DNA of 64,000 nucleotides. It comes from Micractinium sp. NFX-FRZ (lineage: Eukaryota > Chlorophyta > Trebouxiophyceae > Chlorellales > Chlorellaceae). The DNA is taken from assembly GCA_029339195.1 (NCBI GenBank), contig JAPTJF010000048.1, positions 160,881 to 224,880 of the forward strand. The letters are read 5' to 3'. Made by a program: the position numbers and the translations under genes. The first letter of the stretch is position 1; the number at the start of each line of letters is the position of its first letter. Positions 12,301 through 21,286 of the stretch are shown piece by piece. The notes under the pieces are model-generated. The model worked only from the letters and a program-made list of their open reading frames with translations, did not search any database and was not told where the DNA came from.

Positions 12301-14164
12301 CCCCCCACCCCACTGCACACACACGCGCCCCACCTGTACGTGAAGTCGTTGATCTTGAGCAGCGGCCGGCTGCTGTCCCCCGTGAGCAGCTTGTTGTTCA
12401 AATTGAGCTCTCGGTTGTCGACGCCGATGGAGTGCAGGTAGGCCAGGCCCACCGCCAGCTGGCGGAAGAACCAGCGCGCCTCGTCCTCTGCATGTGGCAC
12501 GACGGGCGGGGTGAAGGGGCATGCAGGGTGCAGGTGAGGGAGGGCAAAAACTGCTGGCCGGGGCAAGAAACAGCACGCCTCCTCCTGTGCGGGATTGGGC
12601 CGGGTAGGTGGTAGAGGTGGGGTTGAGGTGCGAGAGGTGGAGAGCGCTGTGTAGCGCGAGGCCGCTCAGCCAGGGCAAGGGTGTGAGGCAGGGGCAGGGC
12701 GGGCGCGCGACGTGCAGGCACGGGCCACTAGGGCTGCGCTGCTGCGGTTGCCTGCCGTGCACGCTGCCAGCCTAGTCCCTGCCGGCTCTGCCTGCACTGC
12801 CCGCAACCCCCGCAGCAACCCCATCCTGCAGTCTCAAGCCCCTTGGCCTGCCACAATAGCGCACTGGCAGATCAGCAACCGCCACGTCAGCCCCCAGCTC
12901 AGCGCACCTGACAGCCGCCCCTTGGTTGTCACATACTCCAACAGGTCTCCTCCAGGCGCATACTCCAAAACAATGGCTAGGTAACGTGGCGTGAGGAACA
13001 CTTCTATCAGCTGAACTATGTTGGCATGCCCCGTGCACTTCCTGCAAGCAAGCGAAGCGGGCAGGCAGACGGGCGATGCAGGCAGGTGAATGGCGGTGCG
13101 AGGGTGGCGGCAGGTGGTGGCACACCAGCCTGCTGCCGCTGCCGACTGGCTGCATCGGCTTCCGCTTGCCCGCTGGCAGCCGGCCGGTCCGCCTGTTCCT
13201 TCAGCTGGGTTCGACCCGCAGCCACACCTGCCGCATGCCAGGGTGCCAAGCCGCATACACCCTGCAGCAGCCTGCGCAACCCCAAGTGCGACGCCACCTC
13301 GCTGCTCCCGCTGCTGCTGCTGCTGGTGCTGTGGCACTGTCAACAGCAGCATGGTTTTGCTGCACCTTGTGTGCTTGTTTGCCGGACTGCAAGCTGGCTG
13401 CGCACCGCACGCAGGACCAGCCAAAACAGCGGCACGGCCCTTCCCCCAGCACCCCGCCACTGAACCGCAACGGCCAGACAGCTGCCATCATCCCACAGCT
13501 CCCCCTGCCTTCTGTCCGCCGGCTGCCCTTTCGATTACAGCATCCTCTTTTTCCCTTAGGCTCACCTGTGCACAAGCAGCTCGCTCTCCACGTGCTTTGA
13601 TACCGAGGGCCCTCGCTCAATCATCTTGATCACCACCTCCTCCCCCGTCTCCTTGTTGCGCGCCAAGTACACCTGGCCCAGCGTGGTCCGAAACAGCTCA
13701 CGCACCGGTTCATAGTATCTGTGGGGGGGTGGGAGTGGGAGGCCAGCGTGTTGAGTGAGCCGGCGGATGGCAGCAGGCGGCGGGCGGCGGGCACCTGGGC
13801 GGCCTCACGCTGCTGGCCCTGGCTTCACCGTGCCCCCGCGACGCTGCACCCGCGCTCCGCACCTATGGCCGAGGAAGGGGCAGTCCACAAAGTCCACCGA
13901 GGAGCTGGCCTCCGCTCCTGTGTCCTGGGTGTCGCCGGTCGTGGCGGTGTTCCTGCAGACGGCCGAGGCAGGCGAGACGGGACGTCTGAGGTGGGTGACA
14001 GGGCGTCCGACCCTCGGCGAGCACCGATCATGCGGTCCACAGAGCAGCACTGTGAGACTCGGTCCTCCCCGCACTCACATGGACGCCTCCAGGCTCTCCC
14101 CACGGCTGTCTCCCGCGTCTGTGTGGTGCTTGCTGCGGCCGCCCAACAGGTTCCGCAGCTTCAT
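9400..14164 (-). CDS. SnRK2-family protein kinase with degenerate catalytic motifs (candidate pseudokinase)
   Basis: Eleven exons: 14079-14164, 13863-13952, 13566-13718, 12908-13041, 12334-12487, 11626-11827, 11284-11360, 10758-10812, 10385-10462, 9882-10011, 9400-9446; about 401 residues. The SnRK2 match runs through the whole domain: VVIKMIERG (Lys90), EYAPGGDLLEYV, YSKSEQINSD, LPYTAPEVL, DVWSLGVALYKM, MLVKDPSQRI and HPWLQLSLP, with the C-terminal regulatory helix EEEVVSVVREAQASL and an acidic tail. Key residues are changed. The glycine loop reads FRTTLG, HRD is N179-R180-E181, the HRDxK lysine is Asn183 and DFG is D202-F203-T204. Lys90, Asn186 and Asp202 remain. In plants this family acts in osmotic and ABA signalling; here it may be a scaffold or weak kinase. 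It is divergent from the methyltransferase at 14391 across 226 bp. Confidence 0.9.
10075..10226 (-). repeat. two tandem echoes of kinase exon 10 head
   Basis: The acceptor and first codons of exon 10 (9975-10016) recur at 10075-10117 (nearly exact: caccaccgacaccacctcct then cctcggact) and, more decayed, at 10184-10226 (caccaccgacagaactttct). Offsets are about 100 and 110 bp. Confidence 0.85.
11236..11266 (-). repeat. echo of kinase exon 7 tail
   Basis: Short-offset copy (about 38 bp) of the exon 7 end and donor at 11274-11302. GAGCTGCTGGGG plus GTGAGTGGCTGA is echoed as GAGCTGCTGGGGG plus CTGAGTTGGCTGA. Confidence 0.6.
11922..11978 (-). repeat. echo of kinase exon 6 head
   Basis: Copy of 11794-11840 (acceptor CTGCAG and first codons of exon 6) at 137 bp offset. 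The run gctcttgctgcaggcgg is retained, while the codons behind it have diverged. Confidence 0.8.
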
Positions 14165-14390
14165 TTCCCCCAGGGCAGTCTGGCAAGAGGGGCGGGGCCC
14201 CTGGGCACGCTGGGCTGCTCCAGGCGCTGGCTCCTGCTGGTCGGAGGTGTTGATTGATCAACGGGGCGCGATGGGCAAGCCGGCGTGTGCTCATGTCAAC
14301 ATCGCCTTTCCTTCGCAGGGCGCGACGGGGCACCTTTGCTCCCAGCATCCCTGACTGCCCACTTCGCTTGCTCCCTTCATCCCGGCAAGG
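14165..14390. promoter_or_regulatory. 226-bp bidirectional promoter region
   Basis: Shared upstream region of the minus-strand kinase (start 14164) and the plus-strand methyltransferase (start 14391). It must hold both 5' UTRs and both core promoters unless transcripts overlap. I see no clear TATA box. Confidence 0.55.
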
Positions 14391-16550
14391 ATGTCGATCA
14401 CCGATAAGCAACTCGCGGAGCACTCATTTGAGTTTGGGGGGCACAGTCTGCACATCACCTGCCGCCGCCTGCCGGAAGAGGTGGCCCGCGTCACGCAAAC
14501 GCTGCAACTGGATGTGGAGGAGCTGTTCGCTTCCCTGCTGGATTGGGACATCGGCAAGGAGGAGCCCCAGCAAGAGCCGGGCGGCAGCGGCGGCATAGCG
14601 GCAGCTGGCGGCGGGAGCGGCAGCTCTGCTGACCCTCAGCAGCAGCAGCAGCAGGATGAACCTCCGGCCGACTCGTCCCAGCCATCCCAGCAGCACCAGC
14701 AGCAGCAGCAAGCGGGGCAACAGCCCGACTCGAAAAAGCTGTGCGGCAACGTGGCGTCCGACCAGCCCGACTTGATCGGCCTGGACGTGAGGCGGGGCGG
14801 CTTGGCAGTGCAGAGGCGCCGCATGTCTGCCTCTGCTGCTTGTGCATGGTATCTGCTTGGGATGAGTCATGTCTGGTGCTGCCCTGCCGTTGGGCCCCCT
14901 GCTCACACCGCCCCACCCGTCTCCGCACCCCCCTGCGCTGTGTGTGCCAGCCTGCCTGCCATCTCCGTGCTGCCCTGCAATGCAGGTGTGGCCCGCCTCC
15001 ATCGCCCTCTGCCGCTACCTGGCAGCGGCGCCCTCTCTGGTGGCGGGGGCAGCAGTGTGCGAGCTGGGGGCAGGTGAGCGGCTGGTGGGCGGCAGGGTGT
15101 GGGGCCAGCGGGCATGGAGGAGCGGTCCAGCAGCCTGGCCAGCAGCAGTGTGTGGACAGCCTCACCGGAGAGTTGACAAGTGCGGGTAGCAGGGGCAGCG
15201 TGACAGGTGGCACCGCCCTCACAGCCCGGCATTGCCTCCGCACCCTGCTGCCACCTCCCCATGCAAGCATCCTTCGTTCACCTGCCCATGCACGCCCCGC
15301 CTTTCGCTGACCCCCCACACACACCTGCGTGCCCCACCCTGTGCCAGGCATGGGCCTGCCGGGCCTGCTGTGCGCCAAGCTGGGTGCCTCCCAGGTCCTT
15401 CTCACCGACTATGAACCGGTAGTCGTAGATCACATGAGGGCCAGTGCCGAGTGCAATGGCGTGGCCGCCGCCTGCTCCTTCCTGGCGCTCGATTGGTTCG
15501 ACCTGTCCCCGCTGGCGCTAGCTCAGCGCCATGCCTACGACCTGCTGCTGCTCGCTGACGTCATCTACGCTGCTGCCGTGGTGGGGCCACTGGTGGCCAC
15601 ACTGCTGGCGCTGATGCGGCCGGGGAGCGGTGAGGAGGGTGCCGTGGGTAGTGAACGGGTCAGGGTATGGGCGCGCTGGGCGCGCTGGGCGTGGTGGCTG
15701 CTTGGCTGCATGTGTGCAGCATGCGGCAGTTGGGCTACTGGTTGAGTGGGCAGGCAGGGGTGGGCGTGGTGGGTGCTGGCACTGCGCTTGCTGCGCCCGA
15801 GGTGCATGTAGTGAGCAGCAGCTGCCAGTGGCTCTACTCCAACTCATGCCAATGCACCACGCCTGCCTCACTCTGCCCCTCCTGCCTGCCTGCCTGCCTG
15901 CCTGCCTACCCCTCTGCCCCCCCAGGAGTGGCACTGGTCGCCCACCGCATACGGCGCCCGCTCATCTTTGACCGAGTGGACAAAATTGCCAGGCTGCAGG
16001 TGTGCCCTCCTGCCTGTGTGTGTGTGTGTGTGTGTTGACATCAGGCAGCTGCTTGCGAGGGGCGTTACATGTGCCGGGCGGGCTGCTTGAGAGCATTGTC
16101 ATGTGCGCCAGGCAGCTGCTGGAGAGGGCTATCGCACATTGTGCCAGGCACCTGCTCCATGGAAGAGGGTGTTATGTGCCTGCCTGCCCCGCCTGCCTGG
16201 CAGGAACTGGCCCCACGGGTTGCGGAACAGCCCCCAAAGGTGGCCTGCTTGCGTTGCTTTGCTCTCCCACTGTTTTATCCCACCCCCTCTCCCCCTTAAC
16301 CCTTGCCCTGCCCTCTGAACAGGAGCGGGACGAGATATTTGAGGACTTCAAGGGGGCCTGCCAGCGGGCAGGCCTGCACCTGCGCTTCCTCAACGACTCG
16401 CCGGCGGCGCAGGCGGGGGAGGAGCCGCTGCTGCTGGTGATCGGCGGGTCGCGGGAGCAGCTGCGGCGCTTCCCTGCGCCGCCGCAGGAAGGGAGTGGGG
16501 GCGAGGCGGCGGCAGGCGCGGCGGTACAGAGCGGCGGGCGGGAACGCTGA
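14391..16550 (+). CDS. class I SAM-dependent methyltransferase, family 16 (METTL21/EEF1AKMT-like), copy 1
   Basis: Probable protein methyltransferase. Five exons: 14391-14786, 14986-15073, 15348-15629, 15926-15999, 16323-16550; about 355 residues. SAM-binding motif I is CELGAGMGLPGL (Glu158 to Gly162), then VLLTDYEP (Asp182, Glu184). A DxxY motif, DVIY at 232-235, is typical of family-16 lysine methyltransferases. A Gln-rich linker (about residues 84-110) joins the N-terminal segment to DQPDLIGLDVWPAS. It is paralogous to the gene at 32789-34234, sharing PDLIGLD-WPAS-ALCRYLA, TDYEP and GVALV-H-IRR. Introns 1 and 4 are absent from that copy. The substrate cannot be told from sequence. Confidence 0.88.
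16016..16180 (+). repeat. degenerate tandem repeat in methyltransferase copy 1 intron 4
   Basis: A TG microsatellite, then about three imperfect ~60-bp units built on caggcagctgct and ttacatgtgcc/ttatgtgcc. They resemble the exon 4 end (gccaggctgcaggtgtgcc) and may be old echoes of it, but identity is too low to be sure. Confidence 0.45.
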
Positions 16551-17084
16551 CGGACGGGAAAGGCTGGATCAACAGTCACCGGCCGGCTCGAAGTTGCCAG
16601 TTTGCCGTTTCTTCTTTTGTACTGCCGCAGACTGTGTGATATGGCTGGCTAGGTGGCACCCCCAGGCAAGCTAGCAAACAGGGGGTACTGCAGCCCCAGC
16701 GGAGCGGTGCATGGCGGCTGGGGCGGTCGGAACAGCGTGCGGTAACAGCTGGAACGCCTCGGGTGGCCTCCAAGGGAGGCATGCACCTGACACCACTCAG
16801 GTGGACCTCTCTTTACTCTCGTTGTATAGCTGTGTGCGGGGGGGCAGGTCCAGCTACGTCTCACAATGGCAGTTAGTCATGTCCTCATCAGCATTCGAGT
16901 CCCCTCGGACCACCCAAGTCCTTGGGTCCCTACCTACCGACTCTTATTCCTCTCTGCCCTCTCCCCGAAACCCTCGAATAAGTTGAGGGCACACGGGACT
17001 GCGGCAGTCGAGGGGCCCAACACGAAGCACGTCAAGGCCTCAGAACGGAGCACTTGAAAGGTTGGCTCGCAGGACGCAGCCGCC
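16551..17084 (+). other. spacer between methyltransferase stop and desaturase start
   Basis: About 530 bp holding the methyltransferase 3' UTR and the desaturase 5' region. I saw no TGTAA motif and no credible gene. Confidence 0.4.
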
Positions 17085-20000
17085 ATGGGAAAGAGTTACA
17101 GCGCAATTTACGATGCCCTGCTCGGCGCCCCAGGCGCCCAGGGCCCGCCCCTGCCGCCGCCAGACACCCGCCGGCGGCTGCCCAAGCCCTCGATGGAGGA
17201 GCAGGCGCGCGAGCCGGGGGCCCGCCTGATCCCGCTCTCACACGGCATCTACGCCACCAAGAAGGTCAACGCTTTCGTGGAGCGCGAGCCCTGGAGCTTC
17301 GTGGACTACTCCGTAAGAGGGGGTGAGGCATATGAGGAAGGAAAGGGAGACGAGGGGGCGCCCCCGGTGAGGAGGGCGCCAGCTTCAACCACCCTCACCC
17401 CCTCTACCAAAACCTGTCCCCAAAACCCTGTGCCGTTCCTCTCCTCCCTCTCTGCTTCCCCTGCTCTTCCACGCACAACAGGTCACAGTTTAGGGTTAAC
17501 CTGCACCTCCTGTGCCAAAATTCCTGACACACCCACCGTACCGCTCCCCCCCGCTCTCCCCCTCACTCCCTTCAGGTCACAGGCTTCATCGTGGGCCTGC
17601 ACCTCCTGTGCCTGGCGGCCCCCTGGACCTTCACCTGGCCCGCCCTGTGGACCTGCTGCGCCCTCTTCTTCCTCATCGGCTGCCTGGGCATCGACGTCAG
17701 CTTCCACAGGTAGGGGCCTCAAAGCTATTCAACGAGAAAAACAATGGGCCCCTGCTGGCTCCCTGCCTGCCGCTCTCGCCAGCCTTCCCCTGCTAACTCT
17801 CCTCCCTGCATCACCTCTGCCTGCTTCCTCATCCACTGCCTGGCCATTGTTGTCAGATGGGGGCCGCTCCTGAGCTGCCTCTTCGGTTTGGCCATCTAGC
17901 TCACTGCTTGTGTGCCTGCTGAACTTCTAGTTGAGCATACCTCTGCTTGTGTGATCCCCCCTGCAGGCAGCTGACCCACCGCTCGTTTGCCACCCCCAAG
18001 TGGCTGGAGTACCTGCTGGCCTACCTGGGCACGCTGGGGAATGAGCAGGTGGGTGCAGTACCATACCAGGTGCGGTACCGTACCAGGTGCAGTACCTGGC
18101 CACTTCAGTGGCTGGCGTGGGTGGGCTGTTAGTACCCAGGTGGGCGGCGGGCATGCCTGCTGGCCTACCGGGGCACGGTGGGGCGCAGCTCAGCAGGGCA
18201 GGGCAGGGCAGGGCAAAGGGGAGGCAGCCTAGAGCAGGGTGCCTGCTGGCCTTCCTCGCTGACGCCCGCCTGGGCACGAAGCAGGTGGGTGGGCTGCACC
18301 ACAGGGCAGCGCAGCGCAGCAAGCCACTGGTTGGATGCATGCCCGCTCCGGGGTGCTGCCATGCTCTGCCACCACGCCAGCCACCATCGGTGCCAGGCCA
18401 GCCCTGCAGCTGGGCTTGCCAGCGTCGCCTACTTTCTTGTCAACCAGCGCAACACTGTCAATACCCCCGCCACCCCGCCCGCCCTGGCAGGACCCCATTG
18501 AGTGGGTGAGGCACCACCGCTTCCACCACCAGAACACAGACACCCCCATGGACCCCCACTCCACCTACGAGGGCTTCTTCTGGGCCCACTGCGGCTGGCT
18601 CATGCACAGCAAGGTGTGGCGGGCGCAGAGGGAGGGCGGGGGGAGGGCAGGCAGCGGGGGTACACCAGTCTCGGTGGCTCTGCCAGCCTGCCCGATGGAC
18701 AGGCCCGGCCTCGTATCCCCCGCAGGCCTCACCAGCTGCCGGCTGCCAAGGCGCCTTGAACCGGCAAGCCCTTGCTGAGCAAGCACTCGCTGCAGCTGCA
18801 GCGCAGGCAGCGCCCACTGCCAGCCTCGCTCGCCCCCCTCCACCTGCACCCCGCCCGCCTGCAAAACTGCTGCTGCTGCAGACACGAGGGAGCCAGGTCA
18901 ATTGCAGTCATTGGCTCCCACTCCTTCTGACCCTCCCAATCGTGTCCACCCCTGCCCGATGCTGCAGCTGCTGGCGACGCGCGCCGGCGACAACTGGATC
19001 GTGTCCGACCTGGTGTCCCAGCCCTTCTACCGCTTTCTCCACTACACCTACCCCCTGCACGCGGTCCTGCAGGTGCGGCATGTGTGTGCATACGCCGCTG
19101 CTGCTGCTGCTGTATCGTGGAAGCTGGCAGGGGCTCAGCATGAGGGGGTGCATTGCGGCCCCTGCATGCCTGCCAAGGGACGCTGGGTGCATACGGTCCC
19201 CGCATGCCTGTCGAGCGCTTCTGCGGGGCAGTTCGCACTGGAAGGCACAGCTTCTGTTAGCGGCCCCAGCGCGGCTGGGCAGGCCCTGTTGTAGGTCTGT
19301 GCAGCGGGAAGGCAGCGCTGCTCGGCGGCACCCAGGCTCGCAGCAATCGCCCACCAAAGCAGTTGCCCAGTGACGCTGAGTCAGCATCTACTGAGCTGAC
19401 CTGGCACCCTCGTGTCCCTCCTGGAATCTGCAGTATGCGGCGCTGGCCTGGCTGGGAGGCTGGCCGGCGGTGGTGTGGGGTGGCGCCGTTCGCCAGGTGG
19501 GCGCCAGCTGGACACAGCTGCCGCTGTTACTCTGCCAGGTCACTGCCTGGTGGTGGAGTGCTGTGCGTTCTGGGACAGAGTGTGTAGCCCTCCATGCCAG
19601 CACCAAAGCACATCACCCATCCCTTCTCACTGCGGCTGCCCTGCCACCTGGCACTGCCTGCAGGTGCTGATGTGGCACGTGACCTGGCTGGTCAACAGGT
19701 GACCTGTCGCTGGCTGCTTGTGCTGGCTATGCTGCTGGGCAACCGTGCTGGCTCTTGTGACTTGGTTGCTGGTCCCTTGTTGTGGCTCCTCTGGCAGCGT
19801 CACTCCTCTGGCAAACAGGTGACCTGTTTGCTGAGTTACGTGCAGATGTCCGCGCGCCACCCCTCACCCCGGCCTGTGCTGGACCTTATTGCTGGCCTGT
19901 GTCCGTGCGCCTGCCCCATGCAGCGCCTGCCACATCTATGGCACCCGCCCCTACGCCACCCCCGACCTCTCCACCAACTGCGCCTGGCTGGCGCTGCCCA

Positions 20001-20646
20001 CGTTTGGCGAGTCGTGGCACAACAACCACCACGCCTTCCCCTACTCGGCGCGCCACGGGCTGGAGCCAGAGCAGGTGGACATTGCCTGGTACGTCATCCG
20101 AGGCCTGCAGGTGAGGATTAGGTTGAGAACTTTTTGTTTTGAGGGGATGTTTGGTAAGAGATTGGGGGCATGTTGCCCAGGAAGTCATCCGCGGCCTGCA
20201 GGTAAGCTGTGATGTGTGAGCTGGGTTATAGCATCAGAGTGTTGGCAAGTAGTGCGGAGTGGTGGGCCTGGGCCGCAACGCTGCTGCTTCTTTCCTGCAC
20301 TCCCCTCCCCCCTCCCGCCCTTTACCCATCCACTCGCACCCATGCCCTGCCCCTGAGGCTCGTCTCTCACAGTGATTCCAAGTGCAGGCCCTGGGGCTGG
20401 CCTAGGACATCCGCCTGCCCTCCATTTCTCTCTCCCAACCACCACCAGGTGTCCACTTAAACCTCGAATTCACGCCCATTTGATCGAATGCAGGCCCTGG
20501 GGCTGGCCTGGGACATCCGCCTGCCCAGCGAGGAGCAGAAGAGGAAGCTGAGCAGGGCTGCCCAGCACAAGGCCTCGCCTGCTGAGCTGGCGGGGGAGGT
20601 GGCGCCTGATGAGCTGGCAAGCGCCGCCGCCGCCAAGGAGGAGTGA
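17085..20646 (+). CDS. membrane fatty acid desaturase, ADS/FAD5 (delta-9/delta-7) type
   Basis: Di-iron membrane enzyme that places a double bond in acyl chains of lipids or acyl-CoA. Nine exons: 17085-17312, 17576-17709, 17967-18048, 18491-18613, 18968-19072, 19434-19496, 19664-19698, 19924-20110, 20494-20646; about 369 residues. The three histidine boxes are intact: HRQLTH (120-125), HHRFHH (H157, H160, H161) and HNNHH (289-293), in the family contexts DPIEWVRHHRFHH, DPHSTYEGFFWAH and TFGESWHNNHHAF. Exon 2 encodes paired membrane segments. The C-terminal RHGLEPEQVDIAWYVIRGLQ leads into ALGLAWDIRLPSEE, as in plant ADS proteins. The N-terminus (MGKSYSAIYDALLG) is not an obvious plastid transit peptide, so compartment and regiospecificity stay open. 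Six exon edges have echoes in the introns. Confidence 0.93.
17476..17518 (+). repeat. echo of desaturase exon 2 head
   Basis: aacaggtcacag then cctgcacctcctgtgcc copies the acceptor and first 40 bases of exon 2 (17572-17615) 94 bp upstream of it. Confidence 0.8.
17823..17872 (+). repeat. echo of desaturase exon 2 tail
   Basis: ttcctcatccactgcctggc then attgttgtcag and gggggcc copies the exon 2 end and donor region (17669-17718) about 156 bp downstream, inside intron 2. Confidence 0.7.
18153..18292 (+). repeat. two echoes of desaturase exon 3 tail
   Basis: The exon 3 end (18010-18052: cctgctggcctacctgggca then cgctggg, gagcaggtggg) recurs at 18153-18195 (cctgctggcctaccggggca) and 18240-18292 (cctgctggccttcctcgctg then gcctgggcacgaagcaggtg). 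The second keeps a usable-looking CAG|GTGGGT donor. Confidence 0.8.
19796..19828 (+). repeat. echo of desaturase exon 7 tail
   Basis: ctctggcaaacaggtgacct copies the exon 7 end and donor (ctggctggtcaacaggtgac, 19683-19702) at about 120 bp offset in intron 7. Confidence 0.6.
20173..20208 (+). repeat. echo of desaturase exon 8 tail
   Basis: gtcatccgcggcctgcaggt copies the exon 8 end and donor (gtcatccgaggcctgcaggt, from 20093) at 91 bp offset, one mismatch in 20 and an intact GT. Confidence 0.9.
20379..20422 (+). repeat. echo of desaturase exon 9 head
   Basis: gcaggccctggggctggcct then aggacatccgcctgccc copies the exon 9 acceptor and first ~35 coding bases (from 20490) at 106 bp offset, with one substitution in the coding part. 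Confidence 0.92.
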
Positions 20647-21286
20647 GGCGGCAGGCGGCATACCTGCACTCTGGCGGCACGGCGCGCCGTTCGGCCTGCC
20701 TGTGGCAGGCAGCACCGGCATAGGAGCCGCAGGGTGGGCTGACAGCGGGTTGCGCCCACACCCAGCCAGTGTATCAACGGGCCCAGCTTGAGCCTGGTTG
20801 CTGGGAAGGGCCGAGAGCCCAGTGTACGACGGACAGGCAGAGGGCGGCAAGAGGGCAAGAGGGTCCTGGCGCGGGGACCTCCCCCCTCGCACACCCCTGC
20901 TTCCGTGCATGGAAGTGCTTCGAGAACTAGAGCGTGAGCAATACTGCTCCTTTATCACAGGTTGAATGGAACTAGAGAACCCACAACCCCGGCCCGTGCG
21001 CCGGGTCTCTTGACTGCCTTTGCACTGTATTGGTATAGCGATACGCCTGTCCTTTCATTCATACCCATGTTTAGCCGTGCGCATTGCGGCATGTTGCTTC
21101 GTTTGCATGAACTCCTGCATCTGCTCATGTTGCTGTACTCCCCAGCGCTGCTTGCAATGGGCCAAACCCCAAGTGGCAACGGCCGCCTTGGGCGCGCATT
21201 ACAAGTGCGCGCGGCAACAGGCCGCCCTGTAACAAGTTGCAGTGTAACATGTTAGATCGTGTTGCAGACAGGGCCGCACTGCACCA
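20647..21286. other. convergent 3' region, desaturase and RNase H
   Basis: Tail-to-tail spacer of about 640 bp. It contains TGTAA on the plus strand at 21228-21232 and 21243-21247 (desaturase) and on the minus strand at 21199-21203 (RNase H). A plus-strand open frame in it (20962-21255) has no recognisable product and is more likely UTR. Confidence 0.5.
21199..21203 (-). terminator. TGTAA poly(A) signal candidate, RNase H gene
   Basis: Minus-strand TGTAA 84 bp past the RNase H stop codon, a normal spacing for green algal genes. Confidence 0.6.

Noticed and set aside
20962..21255. A 97-codon frame downstream of the desaturase
   Set aside because: No recognised motif; it sits in the overlapping 3' UTRs with TGTAA signals on both strands.
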